Below are positions 50,805 through 59,229 of a stretch of DNA of 64,000 bases, piece after piece. A program made the position numbers and the translations under genes. The notes beneath the pieces are model-generated. The model had not been told where the DNA came from. It ran no database searches and was given only the letters and a program-made list of their open reading frames with translations. The DNA is from Bacteroidales bacterium (GTDB lineage Bacteria; Bacteroidota; Bacteroidia; Bacteroidales; UBA932): contig JAEEQS010000003.1 in assembly GCA_016285455.1 (NCBI GenBank), positions 109,173-173,172 on the forward strand, in the 5' to 3' direction. How positions within the stretch are numbered: the first letter of the stretch is position 1; each line of letters opens with the position of its first letter.

Positions 50805-53672
50805 ATGAAGAAAATTGCATACATACTGGCTCTCCTTCTTGCCTCAGCGATCTCTTTGACCGCCCAGGATCAAACCAAGGATCTTCCTGCACTTCCGGAC
50901 GACCCAAGGGTGAAAACCGGCAAGCTCTCCAATGGCCTTTCCTACATCATAGTCAAAAATCAGGCCCAAAAATCAACAGCCACCTTCTGCGTGGCCCAAA
51001 AAGTAGGAACTTCCTTGGAAAAAGATGGGAACAGGGGATCTTTTATGCTGCTGCAACAGCTTGCAACAAAGGGAACTAGGAACTTTGAAGGGTCTGCCAT
51101 CACAGATTATCTGAAAACTTTGGGCCTGACCCAGGACAATCTGCTTTTTTCCACGGGGAAAGACAGGGTGACCTATGCCGTAAAGGATATCCCGGTAGAA
51201 AGGAGCAACACAGTAGACTCCGCCCTGCTGATACTTTATAACTGGATGAGTTCCATTAACGTGGAGGAGCAAGACATTGCGGCGGAGCGCACAACCCTTG
51301 CCGGAAGAATCCTCAACAGCTGGACTCCAGCCCACAGGATGGAATTTGCCCTTCTGAAAGACCTTTACCCGGACAGCCCTTACATAGACGAGGTAGAACC
51401 ATCTGACATAAAGAGCATAAACAAGATCAATTCTAGAGACCTGAGGAGTTTCTACTACAACTGGTGCCGCCCTGAGCTTCAGACGGTTATTGTGGTGGGA
51501 GACGTAGATCCGGCTAAGATGGAAACCCAGATAAAGTCTGTTTTCTCTACGATTCCAAAGCCTCTGAAAAGCACCGCCCGCTTCTGGTATGATCCGAAAC
51601 CATTTGACGGGGTGAAAACCTTTGTTCTGCAGGATGACGAATTTGAAAAAACTCTTGTTTCCGTAAACCTTCTCAAGCAGCCGCTGAAAGACAAGTACAA
51701 GAAGACAAATCTCCCGTATATCCAGGACTTTATGGATAATGCTACCCTGCGCCTTCTCCGCGACAGGATCAACGACGCCATACTCAGGGAGAACCTTCCT
51801 ATATACAATCTGGAAATCGTCAAGGACCGGTTTATGGGAATAGAGAGAAGCAGCTCTCTCACCCTGAACTTTGAGACCCTTCCTTCCAGCATTTATTCAG
51901 CCTTGTCTTTTGTAAGCTCCCAGATAAAGAAGCTCTGCGACCACGGAGTAGACGCTACGGAGTTTGCCAAAGCCCAGGACCTTTACTGGAAAGAATTGGA
52001 GGCTTTTTACGACAACCGAAATCAGGCACCGAACGACGTTTATCTGGAAAGAGCCCTCAGAAGCAGTTACGACGGCTATTCTTTGGCCAGCACCGAGATG
52101 CAGTTTGAGATAATGAAGGAGGTGCTTTTCAACCTGAACGCAAAGAAGCTTTCTGAATATATGGCCGCATCGCTGAACCAGGAAAACAACATTGTGATTT
52201 ATTGCTTCCTTCCTAAGGCGGACGGAGTTAACCGCATCTCAACCGACAGGCTTCTGGCTGCTTATTCCCAGCCGCTGGACAAGCCGCTTCTTGCTGGAGA
52301 AAGCTCTCTTCCGGTATGGCCTTCTGCCGTTCCGCAGATTGCTTCAACCATTGTTTCCGAAACGGAGGATCTCCAGATGGGAAGCAAGGTGGTTGTGCTA
52401 TCCAATGGAGCCACTCTGGTGTTCAAGGATGTGCCGCAATCTTCAGATACTCTGTTCTTCAGGGCTGTCAGCAAGGGTGGTTATTCTCTGATAAAGGGAA
52501 CGTCTCTTGGAAGCCAGGAGTATTATAACGGACTGCTCTCTTCCGGAGCCACGGCAGATGTTTCTTACGCCAATATGAACCGCCTGTATGACTACAATCA
52601 TCTAAATCTGACTTCCCGCATAGACCAGAACACTGAGCAGATGGACGGATGGGCCGTTCCGGCTTCTGCGGAAAAGCTTCTCCAGGCCGTATATCTCAAT
52701 ATGACAGACCGCCGGGCAGATCAGGCAGCATTTGACATCTACAACCGCAAGGCCCTGTACGACATCAAGTACAACAGCATATCTCCTCAGGCCATATTCC
52801 GCGATTCCGTAAGCAGCTACCGCTACTCCAACCGCCAAGCTGTGCGTCCGCTAACAGAAGAGCAGGTTTCTTCTCTGGACTATGCGGCCGCGTACAAGAA
52901 TCTGGCATCCAGATTCACCAATGCCGCAGACTTTGTGTTTGTATTTGCCGGCAGCAATGCTTCTTCTGTAAAAGATCTTGCCGTCAAATACATTGGCGGA
53001 ATACCGGGAAAAGCCTCGGCCCGAGAGAACTGGATTGTGCTTCCTAACTATCTTGCCAAGGGCCGCGGAGAAAAGCGTTTCCTGGCCAAGATGAATGTTC
53101 CGAGAAGCTATGCCAGCCTTACCCTGTCTTCTTCCAAGAACCTGACAGCCAAGAATCTGGTGCTTTCGGATATGCTTGACGCCTATGTTGAAAACATTTT
53201 CAAGACTCAGCTTTACAACAAGGTTCCGCTTTACAATGTCAAGAGCAGCCTGGAATACTATCCTGAGCAAATCTGCGCCCTGGATATGATCTTTGAGTCT
53301 GATTCCGCAAGCGTTCATTCCTGCATAGAAACCATTGTAAACAATCTTGCATCCTGCGCCAAGGGCAACATTTCCGCAGCCGATCTGGCAGCCATCAAAA
53401 AGACCGTTTCAGATCGAAAAGCCGCTCTTGCCTCTTCTGCCCGCTACTGGCTGGATGTTCTGGAACTGAAGTATATGTCCGGAAAAGACATTTCCTCAGC
53501 GATGGAAGAAGTGCTCAAGGGCATAACCAAAGCTGAGTTCTGCGCCTTTGTCAAGGAGATCTCATCTACCAACCGCATAACGGTGATAATGGACGGAACC
53601 ACGGCCGACATCCCGACGCTTCAGCTTCTCCAGGAGAACGAGTTCATAAGAGACTTCTTTGACATCAAGTAG
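50805..53672 (+). CDS. M16-family zinc peptidase homologue lacking the zinc site (pseudo-peptidase)
   Basis: A 955-residue exported protein (signal peptide to about residue 20, SLTAQ) with the four-domain M16 fold: N-half start KTGKLSNGLSYIIVKN, second half from about 530. Active M16 enzymes have HxxEH in GLAHFLEHMAF; here the aligned stretch is GSFMLLQQLATKG, so the three metal or catalytic residues are Met81, Gln84 and Gln85. No HxxEH occurs elsewhere. Flanking fold residues (RGS...TKGTRNFEG) are normal, so decay is confined to the site. It may pair with an active M16 subunit, as in known heterodimers, or bind peptides. DUF3109 follows 1 base later. Confidence 0.9.
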   Translation: MKKIAYILALLLASAISLTAQDQTKDLPALPDDPRVKTGKLSNGLSYIIVKNQAQKSTATFCVAQKVGTSLEKDGNRGSFMLLQQLATKGTRNFEGSAITDYLKTLGLTQDNLLFSTGKDRVTYAVKDIPVERSNTVDSALLILYNWMSSINVEEQDIAAERTTLAGRILNSWTPAHRMEFALLKDLYPDSPYIDEVEPSDIKSINKINSRDLRSFYYNWCRPELQTVIVVGDVDPAKMETQIKSVFSTIPKPLKSTARFWYDPKPFDGVKTFVLQDDEFEKTLVSVNLLKQPLKDKYKKTNLPYIQDFMDNATLRLLRDRINDAILRENLPIYNLEIVKDRFMGIERSSSLTLNFETLPSSIYSALSFVSSQIKKLCDHGVDATEFAKAQDLYWKELEAFYDNRNQAPNDVYLERALRSSYDGYSLASTEMQFEIMKEVLFNLNAKKLSEYMAASLNQENNIVIYCFLPKADGVNRISTDRLLAAYSQPLDKPLLAGESSLPVWPSAVPQIASTIVSETEDLQMGSKVVVLSNGATLVFKDVPQSSDTLFFRAVSKGGYSLIKGTSLGSQEYYNGLLSSGATADVSYANMNRLYDYNHLNLTSRIDQNTEQMDGWAVPASAEKLLQAVYLNMTDRRADQAAFDIYNRKALYDIKYNSISPQAIFRDSVSSYRYSNRQAVRPLTEEQVSSLDYAAAYKNLASRFTNAADFVFVFAGSNASSVKDLAVKYIGGIPGKASARENWIVLPNYLAKGRGEKRFLAKMNVPRSYASLTLSSSKNLTAKNLVLSDMLDAYVENIFKTQLYNKVPLYNVKSSLEYYPEQICALDMIFESDSASVHSCIETIVNNLASCAKGNISAADLAAIKKTVSDRKAALASSARYWLDVLELKYMSGKDISSAMEEVLKGITKAEFCAFVKEISSTNRITVIMDGTTADIPTLQLLQENEFIRDFFDIK

Positions 53673-53673
53673 C

Positions 53674-54258
53674 ATGGTCATAGAAATTGGCAAGTGCCTT
53701 GTAAGCACGGAAATACTCACCGAATACTTTTGCTGCGACTATTCTAAATGCAAAGGCTGCTGCTGCGTTGTTGGAGATAGCGGAGCCCCGCTGGAAGAAG
53801 GAGAGGCCGCAAGCCTTTCTTCCCAAGCCAAAGATTATGAAGTTTTCCTTGCCGAGGACGGAAAAATAGAAATCTGTTCTCAGGGATATTCTGTTGTTGA
53901 CAAAGACGGAGACACGGTTACTCCGCTGGTTCCTTCAGACGGCAGGTGCGCATATTCGGTTATTAACCCAGACGGCTTTACCTGGTGCGCCGTGGAAAAG
54001 GGTTTTGAAAAATCCTGCAGCGGAATATGCAAGCCCCTGAGCTGCTGGATATTTCCCATCCGCCTAAAGACTTTCAGCACTGGCTTTACGGGCCTTATGC
54101 TAAGCCGCGAGCATCTATGCTCAGACGCTTTCCGCCTGGGAAAGGAAAAAGGAATAAAAGTCTACCAGTTCCTCAGGGAACCTATAGAATTCAAATTCGG
54201 GAAAGAGTTCTACCAGGAACTTTGCCAGGCAGAGAAAATGATGAAAGAAGGTTTCTAG
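53674..54258 (+). CDS. DUF3109-family cysteine-rich protein
   Basis: A 194-residue cytoplasmic protein of unknown function. The track starts at 53659 inside the M16 gene; the ATG at 53674, one base after its stop, is preferred. A Cys cluster near the N-terminus (FCCDYSKCKGCCCVVGDSG) plus later Cys (GRCAYSVI, TWCAVEKGFEKSCSGICKPLSCWIFP) suggests a zinc or Fe-S site as in YkgJ-related proteins. The last part is Glu/Lys-rich. Coupled position after the M16 gene is probably just operon packing. Confidence 0.85.
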   Translation: MVIEIGKCLVSTEILTEYFCCDYSKCKGCCCVVGDSGAPLEEGEAASLSSQAKDYEVFLAEDGKIEICSQGYSVVDKDGDTVTPLVPSDGRCAYSVINPDGFTWCAVEKGFEKSCSGICKPLSCWIFPIRLKTFSTGFTGLMLSREHLCSDAFRLGKEKGIKVYQFLREPIEFKFGKEFYQELCQAEKMMKEGF

Positions 54259-54261
54259 AAT

Positions 54262-54495
54262 TTACTCTGCGTCTTTCTCGTCTAGAGTCATTTCTCCTTC
54301 TTCCGCTTCTTTGAGAAGTTCAACGGCCTTGTCGTAATCTTCATCATTTACTGCAAGGTCTATAGACAGCTTGTAGGAAATCCCGGCGTAAGGCGCATCC
54401 TGATGAAGGACCGTGGCCTGGATTCCGGCGTTTTCCAGCATTCCCTTTGCCAGGTTTGCTGAAATGTGGCTGAGATATTTCTTTACAACCTTCAT
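54262..54495 (-). CDS. DUF2007-like small protein
   Basis: A 77-residue protein resembling the DUF2007 'putative signal-transducing' family, a ferredoxin-like fold seen in short proteins of the form here: KKYLSHISANLAKGMLENAGIQATVLHQDA, then DEDYDKAVELLKEAE and an acidic tail. No signal peptide. The ATG shares one base with the stop of the membrane gene upstream, so it is made with it. Role unknown. Confidence 0.75.
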   Translation of the reverse strand: MKVVKKYLSHISANLAKGMLENAGIQATVLHQDAPYAGISYKLSIDLAVNDEDYDKAVELLKEAEEGEMTLDEKDAE

Positions 54496-54992
54496 TATTG
54501 CTGTTCTTGATTATTGTCCTGAAGCTTTGCCAGATAGCTTTCTATCCTCATCGCGGCTCTTACAACGTCTTTCCTCTGGCCTTCAATGGTTATCATTCCG
54601 TCGCATCCGGTAAGGGTGAGGGTGTCTTCCCAGAGTCTCAGAGCCCTGATTACTCCGCTGTTGTTATGCAGACGCAGAACGTCAGCGCTTTCAGATTTTG
54701 AGATGTCTTCCGCAACAAAATTCATATCGCGGAGAACTCCGGCAATCTCCTGCCTTCTTTCAGAAAAGCCGACGCCGAAAGCCACTTCCTTCTTGCTGTA
54801 TCCGATTAGAGGATAGACGGCGGCATAGGCCACAAAGAACAGGATGATTTTCAGCCACTGCCCGTCAAAAAGGTTCCAAGGCTTTAGGGCCGGATCGTGC
54901 TCAGACGTGTAGAACATTATTAGCACTACAAGTGAAAACATTATGCCTACAATTACCAGGCATTTGAGAGAACGTATGATATATCTTAACAT
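54495..54992 (-). CDS. Two-TM membrane protein of unknown function
   Basis: A 165-residue protein. The track starts upstream at 55055; the ATG at 54992 (MLRYIIRSLKCLVIVGIM) starts with the first TM segment (about 5-28) and a second one follows at about 48-65 (KIILFFVAYAAVYPLIGYS). The remaining 100 residues form a soluble domain (FGVGFSERRQEIAGVLRDMNF ... VVRAAMRIESYLAKL) on the cytoplasmic side by the positive-inside rule. No family recognised. It is followed at once by the DUF2007-like gene. Its -7 box (TACTTTTG) is 25 bases upstream. Confidence 0.72.
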   Translation of the reverse strand: MLRYIIRSLKCLVIVGIMFSLVVLIMFYTSEHDPALKPWNLFDGQWLKIILFFVAYAAVYPLIGYSKKEVAFGVGFSERRQEIAGVLRDMNFVAEDISKSESADVLRLHNNSGVIRALRLWEDTLTLTGCDGMITIEGQRKDVVRAAMRIESYLAKLQDNNQEQQ

Positions 54993-55017
54993 AGCCGTAA
55001 CTTTTATTGTGCGGGGG

Positions 55018-55047
55018 CAAAAGTAAACATTTTTATTGCTATTTTTG
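55018..55047. promoter_or_regulatory. Divergent -7 boxes between membrane gene (-) and coiled-coil gene (+)
   Basis: TACTTTTG on the minus strand (55018-55025) and TATTTTTG on the plus strand (55040-55047), only 14 bases apart. Neither has a clear -33 TTTG. The close spacing could make the two promoters compete. Confidence 0.5.
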
Positions 55048-55070
55048 TCAGACAAGCAAAAACTAGTGTT

Positions 55071-55940
55071 ATGGAAAAGAAACTGAAGATCATCATCGGA
55101 GTGCTTTCTGCCATCATTTTGGTATTGGCAGGAGTCCTTATAGCACAGCTGAGCAAAAAGACGGAAGTCAAGGAGGTTGTTCAGGAACTTACGGTGGACA
55201 AGGAGGATCTGACAAACCAGATCACCCAGCTACAGCAGGACTACGCAGCCCTCTCGTCCACGAACGACACGATCAACACGCAGCTCCAGATAGAAAGGGA
55301 GAAGGTAGCCGAGCTTATTGAGAAAGTCAAGAAGACAGAGGCAAACAACTCCGCACAGCTGCGCAAGTATGAGAAAGAACTTGGTACTCTGCGATCAATT
55401 ATGCGCGGGTATATCAAGCAGATAGATTCCCTTAACCAGATGAACATAGCCCTGAAGGAAGAGGTTACCGAGGCCAAGAAGCAGGTTCAGGAAACTACTG
55501 CCAAGAACGAAGCCCAGGCCAAGAAGATAGAGGAGCAGAGCAAGAAGCTCGACGAAGGCTCCACCGTCAGAGGCCGCGGTTTGAGCATTGTGGCTCTCAA
55601 CCGCAGAGGCAAGAGTATGGAGCGCTCTTCCCGTACCGAGCAGTTCAAGGTTAGCCTATCGCTTGTGGAAAACGCCATCGCCGAGACTGGCCCTATGACC
55701 ATCTACATCAGGATTAAAGATCCGGACGGAGTGCTTATGACAGACGGCGGCCAGCAGGTATTCACCTGCAATGGCGAGCAGCTCATCTACTCCGCATCCA
55801 GAGAGGTTGACTACCAGGGTCAGGAGCTTGACGTAAGCATCTTCTTCACTCCTGGCGGAGACCTGGAAAAGGGAACCTACACGGCAGAGGCCTATACAGA
55901 CAAGGGCAAGCTCGGAACAGCTGAGGTGCATCTGAAATAA
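55071..55940 (+). CDS. Membrane-anchored coiled-coil protein
   Basis: A 289-residue protein: an N-terminal TM anchor (about 6-28), a long coiled coil (about 40-165, with heptad Leu/Ile/Val in VAELIEKVKKTEANNSAQLRKYEKELG), then a beta-rich C-terminal domain (about 180-289; GPMTIYIRIKDPDGVLMTDGGQ, YTAEAYTDKGKLGTAEVHLK). The N-terminus looks uncleaved, so it probably projects into the periplasm. I do not recognise a function; the layout resembles other Bacteroidota envelope spacers. hemW follows 6 bases later on the same strand. Confidence 0.78.
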   Translation: MEKKLKIIIGVLSAIILVLAGVLIAQLSKKTEVKEVVQELTVDKEDLTNQITQLQQDYAALSSTNDTINTQLQIEREKVAELIEKVKKTEANNSAQLRKYEKELGTLRSIMRGYIKQIDSLNQMNIALKEEVTEAKKQVQETTAKNEAQAKKIEEQSKKLDEGSTVRGRGLSIVALNRRGKSMERSSRTEQFKVSLSLVENAIAETGPMTIYIRIKDPDGVLMTDGGQQVFTCNGEQLIYSASREVDYQGQELDVSIFFTPGGDLEKGTYTAEAYTDKGKLGTAEVHLK

Positions 55941-55946
55941 GCCATT

Positions 55947-57119
55947 ATGGCCGGCATATATCTGCACGTTCCGTTCTGTAACTCAAGGTGCATTTATTGC
56001 GGCTTCTGTTCAACCGTCTCAAGGAATTTGAGGCAAAAGTACATCCCTGCGCTAAAGAGAGAAATCTCCGCCCGCAGGGATTTCTTTATGCCTCTGTATG
56101 AGAGCGAAAAGACAATCAAAACCCTCTACATAGGAGGCGGAACGCCGTCTGTTCTACCTCCAGAAACCCTTCAGGAAGCTGTCTCAGCGATAAGGGAAGC
56201 CTTCACTTTCCCGAAAAACGCTTTCAACACACTCGATCCCGATGAGTTTGAATTCACGGTTGAAGTTAATCCAGACGACATCACGGAAGAATACGCCCAA
56301 TCGCTGAGAAGAATTGGAGTGAACCGGGTGAGTATGGGAGTCCAATCTTTCAAAGACGAGCACCTTAGGTGGATGCGCCGCCGCCACGATTCCCAAACAG
56401 CTATAAACGCCTACAATATTCTCCGCCAATCCGGCATAGAAAATATCAGCCTGGACTTTATCTTCGGCTTTCCGCTGATGACCTTAAAAGACTGGGAATT
56501 CAATCTGGACAGAATAACAGAACTCAATCCTGAACATATCTCCGCCTATCAGCTGGGACTCGATCCGGACACTCCTCTTGAGAGGATGGAAAAGAGAGGA
56601 GAGTTTTCTCTCCCAACTCAGGAAGATAGCGAGATGATGTACAAAACTCTCCAGGCCAAACTCAGAGCTGCCGGCTACATCCAGTACGAAGTTTCCAATT
56701 TCTGCAAACCTAACTTTCATTCCCGCCACAACAGTTCCTACTGGAAGAGAATCCCATATCTTGGACTTGGCCCCGGAGCTCATTCTTTCATTGGCATGGC
56801 AAGGGAGTGGAACACTTCAGACATTGCTTCCTGGTGCAACGTTGCTACGCTTAACCTCAGGGGCGGGGAGAATCTTTCTCCACAAGATATTTTCAACGAG
56901 ATACTTATGCTGGGGCTTCGCACATCTGAAGGGGTAACTCTCTCAACCCTCAGAAACTCCAGCCCGCAGTCTCCGGCTTTCATCGCTGAGTTCCTTCCTA
57001 ATCTTCATTCCCTGGAAGCCAAAGGCCTTCTGACTTTAGACAAATCCGGCACAATAAAAATACCGTCCGAAAAGTTTTTCATTTCGGACGGCATCATTAG
57101 AGAGCTTTTCGTCTGCTGA
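55947..57119 (+). CDS. hemW: HemW, radical-SAM heme chaperone-like protein
   Basis: A 390-residue radical-SAM protein. HemW binds heme and transfers it to respiratory enzymes; many are misannotated as coproporphyrinogen III oxidase. The cluster motif is VPFCNSRCIYCGFC: Cys11, Cys15 and Cys18 bind the 4Fe-4S cluster, and Cys21 adds a fourth Cys as in HemN. The later IGGGTPS, SMGVQSF and LGLGPGAHSF blocks match the HemN/HemW family, and the length is nearer HemW than HemN (about 450). A terminator for the convergent sdhC lies within its last codons. Confidence 0.88.
   Translation: MAGIYLHVPFCNSRCIYCGFCSTVSRNLRQKYIPALKREISARRDFFMPLYESEKTIKTLYIGGGTPSVLPPETLQEAVSAIREAFTFPKNAFNTLDPDEFEFTVEVNPDDITEEYAQSLRRIGVNRVSMGVQSFKDEHLRWMRRRHDSQTAINAYNILRQSGIENISLDFIFGFPLMTLKDWEFNLDRITELNPEHISAYQLGLDPDTPLERMEKRGEFSLPTQEDSEMMYKTLQAKLRAAGYIQYEVSNFCKPNFHSRHNSSYWKRIPYLGLGPGAHSFIGMAREWNTSDIASWCNVATLNLRGGENLSPQDIFNEILMLGLRTSEGVTLSTLRNSSPQSPAFIAEFLPNLHSLEAKGLLTLDKSGTIKIPSEKFFISDGIIRELFVC
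57052..57091 (-). terminator. Terminator of sdhC embedded in the hemW 3' coding sequence
   Basis: Perfect 10-bp stem CCGTCCGAAA/TTTCGGACGG (57063-57072 with 57082-57091) with a 9-base loop. On the minus strand it is followed by TATTTTTATT, and lies 36 bases past the sdhC stop. On the plus strand no T run follows. Confidence 0.82.
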
Positions 57120-57126
57120 CCTAAGC

Positions 57127-57795
57127 TTAAGCCAAAGGGCAGTTTCCTGCTACAAAAGCCTTGGTTGCCACTGCAATGAACAGAAGCACCAGTATGGTGG
57201 CGTAAATGTAGCCAATCCACTGAAGCCTCTTCAGCCATTTGTCGTTGTTCCAGCCCATAGACTGGAATGCGCTCCAGAATCCGTGTGTTAGATGGAACCA
57301 CAGGATAATGAACCACACAATGTAAAGGGCGTAAACCCACCAGCGGCTGAATGTCAGAGTCATTGCCTCGGCTCCGGTAATTGGTTCTCCGCCAAGGAAT
57401 TCCTGCAGCTGCATCTTTGCCCAGAAATCTGTCAGGTGAAGAGCGATTCCCACCAGGACAAGTAGTCCGAGAACCACCATGTTCTTAGATGCCATGTCTG
57501 CATTGGTCTTGTTGGTAACGGCATATCTTTCCTTTCCCCTTGCCTTGTAGTCCTTCAGATAAAGTATGAAGGCATAGAGAATGTGGATAAAGAATCCGAA
57601 AGCCAGCACCGGAACCATCACCTTGATGATTCCCAGACTCATAAATTCACATACGGCGTTGAAATTCTCGGCTCCGTTAGGGAGCAGATAAGCTCCGTTA
57701 AGAACGGCGTGAAGGGTGAGGAACAGTATCAGAAACAATCCGCTGAGGCTCATTATCACCTTCTTGCCGATAGATGTTGTAAATATGTTAGCCAT
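57127..57795 (-). CDS. sdhC: Succinate dehydrogenase/fumarate reductase cytochrome b558 subunit
   Basis: A 222-residue five-helix membrane anchor of the b558 type used by Bacteroidota fumarate reductase/succinate dehydrogenase. His ligands for heme are visible in helices: FLTLHAVLNG, FFIHILYAF, LVGIALHLTDFW and FHLTHGFWSAFQ. It passes electrons between menaquinol and the flavo- and iron-sulfur subunits. In Bacteroides the A and B genes normally follow directly; here a terminator and convergent hemW follow instead, so those subunits must be elsewhere. A TAACTTTG box lies about 70 bases upstream. Confidence 0.92.
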   Translation of the reverse strand: MANIFTTSIGKKVIMSLSGLFLILFLTLHAVLNGAYLLPNGAENFNAVCEFMSLGIIKVMVPVLAFGFFIHILYAFILYLKDYKARGKERYAVTNKTNADMASKNMVVLGLLVLVGIALHLTDFWAKMQLQEFLGGEPITGAEAMTLTFSRWWVYALYIVWFIILWFHLTHGFWSAFQSMGWNNDKWLKRLQWIGYIYATILVLLFIAVATKAFVAGNCPLA

Positions 57796-57863
57796 ATAAA
57801 TATCAGTAGTTTTATTATTTCATTTGAAAATCGATGCAATATACACAACGTTTTTGGGAAAAG

Positions 57864-57871
57864 CAAAGTTA
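57864..57871 (-). promoter_or_regulatory. Candidate -7 box (TAACTTTG) for sdhC
   Basis: TAnnTTTG on the minus strand, 68 bases before the sdhC ATG, leaving a fairly long leader. No -33 element at standard spacing. For divergent pyrH only TAAATTCG (57903-57910) is seen, one base off consensus. Confidence 0.4.
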
Positions 57872-57933
57872 TCATACAGTTGCATTTGTGTCATTTATTG
57901 GCTAAATTCGTAGGTTAATAGCAAATAACGGGT

Positions 57934-58650
57934 ATGAAATACAACAGAATATTGCTCAAGCTCAGCGGTGAGGCCATGGGCGGAGCGGATGGCCAGGGGC
58001 TGGATTCAGATGTAATCAAGTCTTATGCAGTTGAAATAGCAAAGGCTGTTAAGGCCGGAGTCCAGATAGGAATAGTTGTTGGAGGAGGAAACATCTTCCG
58101 CGGTATGAATGGAGTCAAGGAAGGCTTTGACCGCGTAAAGGGAGACCAGATGGGAATGCTGGCAACCGTTATAAACGGCAAGGCTCTGGGTATCTTCATA
58201 GAGGAAGAGGGTGTAAAGGCAGAGGTATATACACCGCATCCGATGGAGCCGTTTGCAAGGCATTTCAACAAAGACAGGGTTATGGAAGTTCTGAAGGGCG
58301 GCGGAGTGGCAATCTTCACGGGCGGAACCGGCAACCCGTTCTTCACGACAGACTCTGCAGCATCGCTGAAGGCCTGTGAAATAGAGGCAGATGCACTGCT
58401 TAAGGGAACAAAAGTTGATGGCGTGTATACCGCTGATCCAAAGAAAGATCCAACAGCTACAAGATATGAGAGGCTGACCTTCGACAAGGCTTTGGCAGAC
58501 AATTTGAAAGTGATGGACCAGACCGCTTTCACAATGTGCAAAGAGAATGACATTCCGATAGAGGTATTTGATATGACAGACCCTAAGAATCTTCTCCGCC
58601 TGCTGGAAGGAGAGAATGTTGGAACGGTTGTATGCAACGAAAACAAATAA
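57934..58650 (+). CDS. pyrH: UMP kinase
   Basis: A 238-residue hexameric amino-acid-kinase-family enzyme that makes UDP from UMP, needed for all pyrimidine nucleotides. LLKLSGEAMGG at the N-terminus, GIVVGGGNIFRGM and FTGGTGNPFFTTDSAA match the family (GTP and UMP sites). Length normal. It heads a group with frr and an acyl-ACP thioesterase, as pyrH-frr pairs do in many bacteria. Confidence 0.97.
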   Translation: MKYNRILLKLSGEAMGGADGQGLDSDVIKSYAVEIAKAVKAGVQIGIVVGGGNIFRGMNGVKEGFDRVKGDQMGMLATVINGKALGIFIEEEGVKAEVYTPHPMEPFARHFNKDRVMEVLKGGGVAIFTGGTGNPFFTTDSAASLKACEIEADALLKGTKVDGVYTADPKKDPTATRYERLTFDKALADNLKVMDQTAFTMCKENDIPIEVFDMTDPKNLLRLLEGENVGTVVCNENK

Positions 58651-58662
58651 AAAAGAAACGAT

Positions 58663-59229
58663 ATGGAAATCAAAGTATCTAAAGACAACATCGCGCAGGG
58701 CGTATCCAAGATGGAGAACGCCATTACGCACCTTGAGGAAGATCTTAAGACCTACAGGGCAGGAAAGGCAAACCCTTCTGTTCTCAACAACGTTATGGTG
58801 GATTACTATGGTTCGCCGACAGCTATTCCTAAGGTTGCTTCCATCACCACTCCAGACCCTAAGAGCATGATTGTTCAGCCGTGGGAGAAGAAGATGGTAG
58901 GCCCTATAGTAAAGGCGATTATGGATGCCAACCTGGGATTCACTCCAATCAACAACGGAGAGAACGTAAGAATCAACATCCCGCCATTGACAGAGGAAAG
59001 AAGAAAGGAACTCTGCAAGCAGGCAAGGGGTGCTGGCGAGAACGCCAAGATGAGTATCCGCAATGCTCGTCGCGAGGTTGTAGAGGCTCACAAGAAATTC
59101 AAGAAAGACGGTCTTGAGGAAGACATCTGCAAAGATGCAGAAGACGAGATCCAGAAGCATACCGACACTTTCACCAAGAAAGTTGACGAGATTGTAGCAG
59201 CCAAGGAGAAGGAGATAATGACCGTATAA
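58663..59229 (+). CDS. frr: Ribosome recycling factor
   Basis: A 188-residue factor that splits the post-termination ribosome together with EF-G. Family blocks are plain: LKTYRAGKANPSVLNNVMVDYYGSPTAI, WEKKMVGPIVKAIMDANLGFTPINNGENVRINIPPLTEERR and VRNARRE-like SIRNARREVVEAHKK. The length is normal. It starts 12 bases after pyrH, and the thioesterase ATG overlaps its stop (TAATG). The ordinary EF-G partner is not in this window; the paralogue at 6.8 kb is a different type. Confidence 0.97.
   Translation: MEIKVSKDNIAQGVSKMENAITHLEEDLKTYRAGKANPSVLNNVMVDYYGSPTAIPKVASITTPDPKSMIVQPWEKKMVGPIVKAIMDANLGFTPINNGENVRINIPPLTEERRKELCKQARGAGENAKMSIRNARREVVEAHKKFKKDGLEEDICKDAEDEIQKHTDTFTKKVDEIVAAKEKEIMTV

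Noticed and set aside
57063-57091. Hairpin in hemW as a riboswitch or recoding signal
   Set aside because: The T run follows only on the minus strand at the right distance from the sdhC stop, which fits a simple terminator of the convergent gene.
58006-59160. 384-residue minus-strand ORF across pyrH and frr
   Set aside because: Opposes two essential conserved genes, and its translation is a low-complexity Leu/Cys/Ser-rich mix with no motif.
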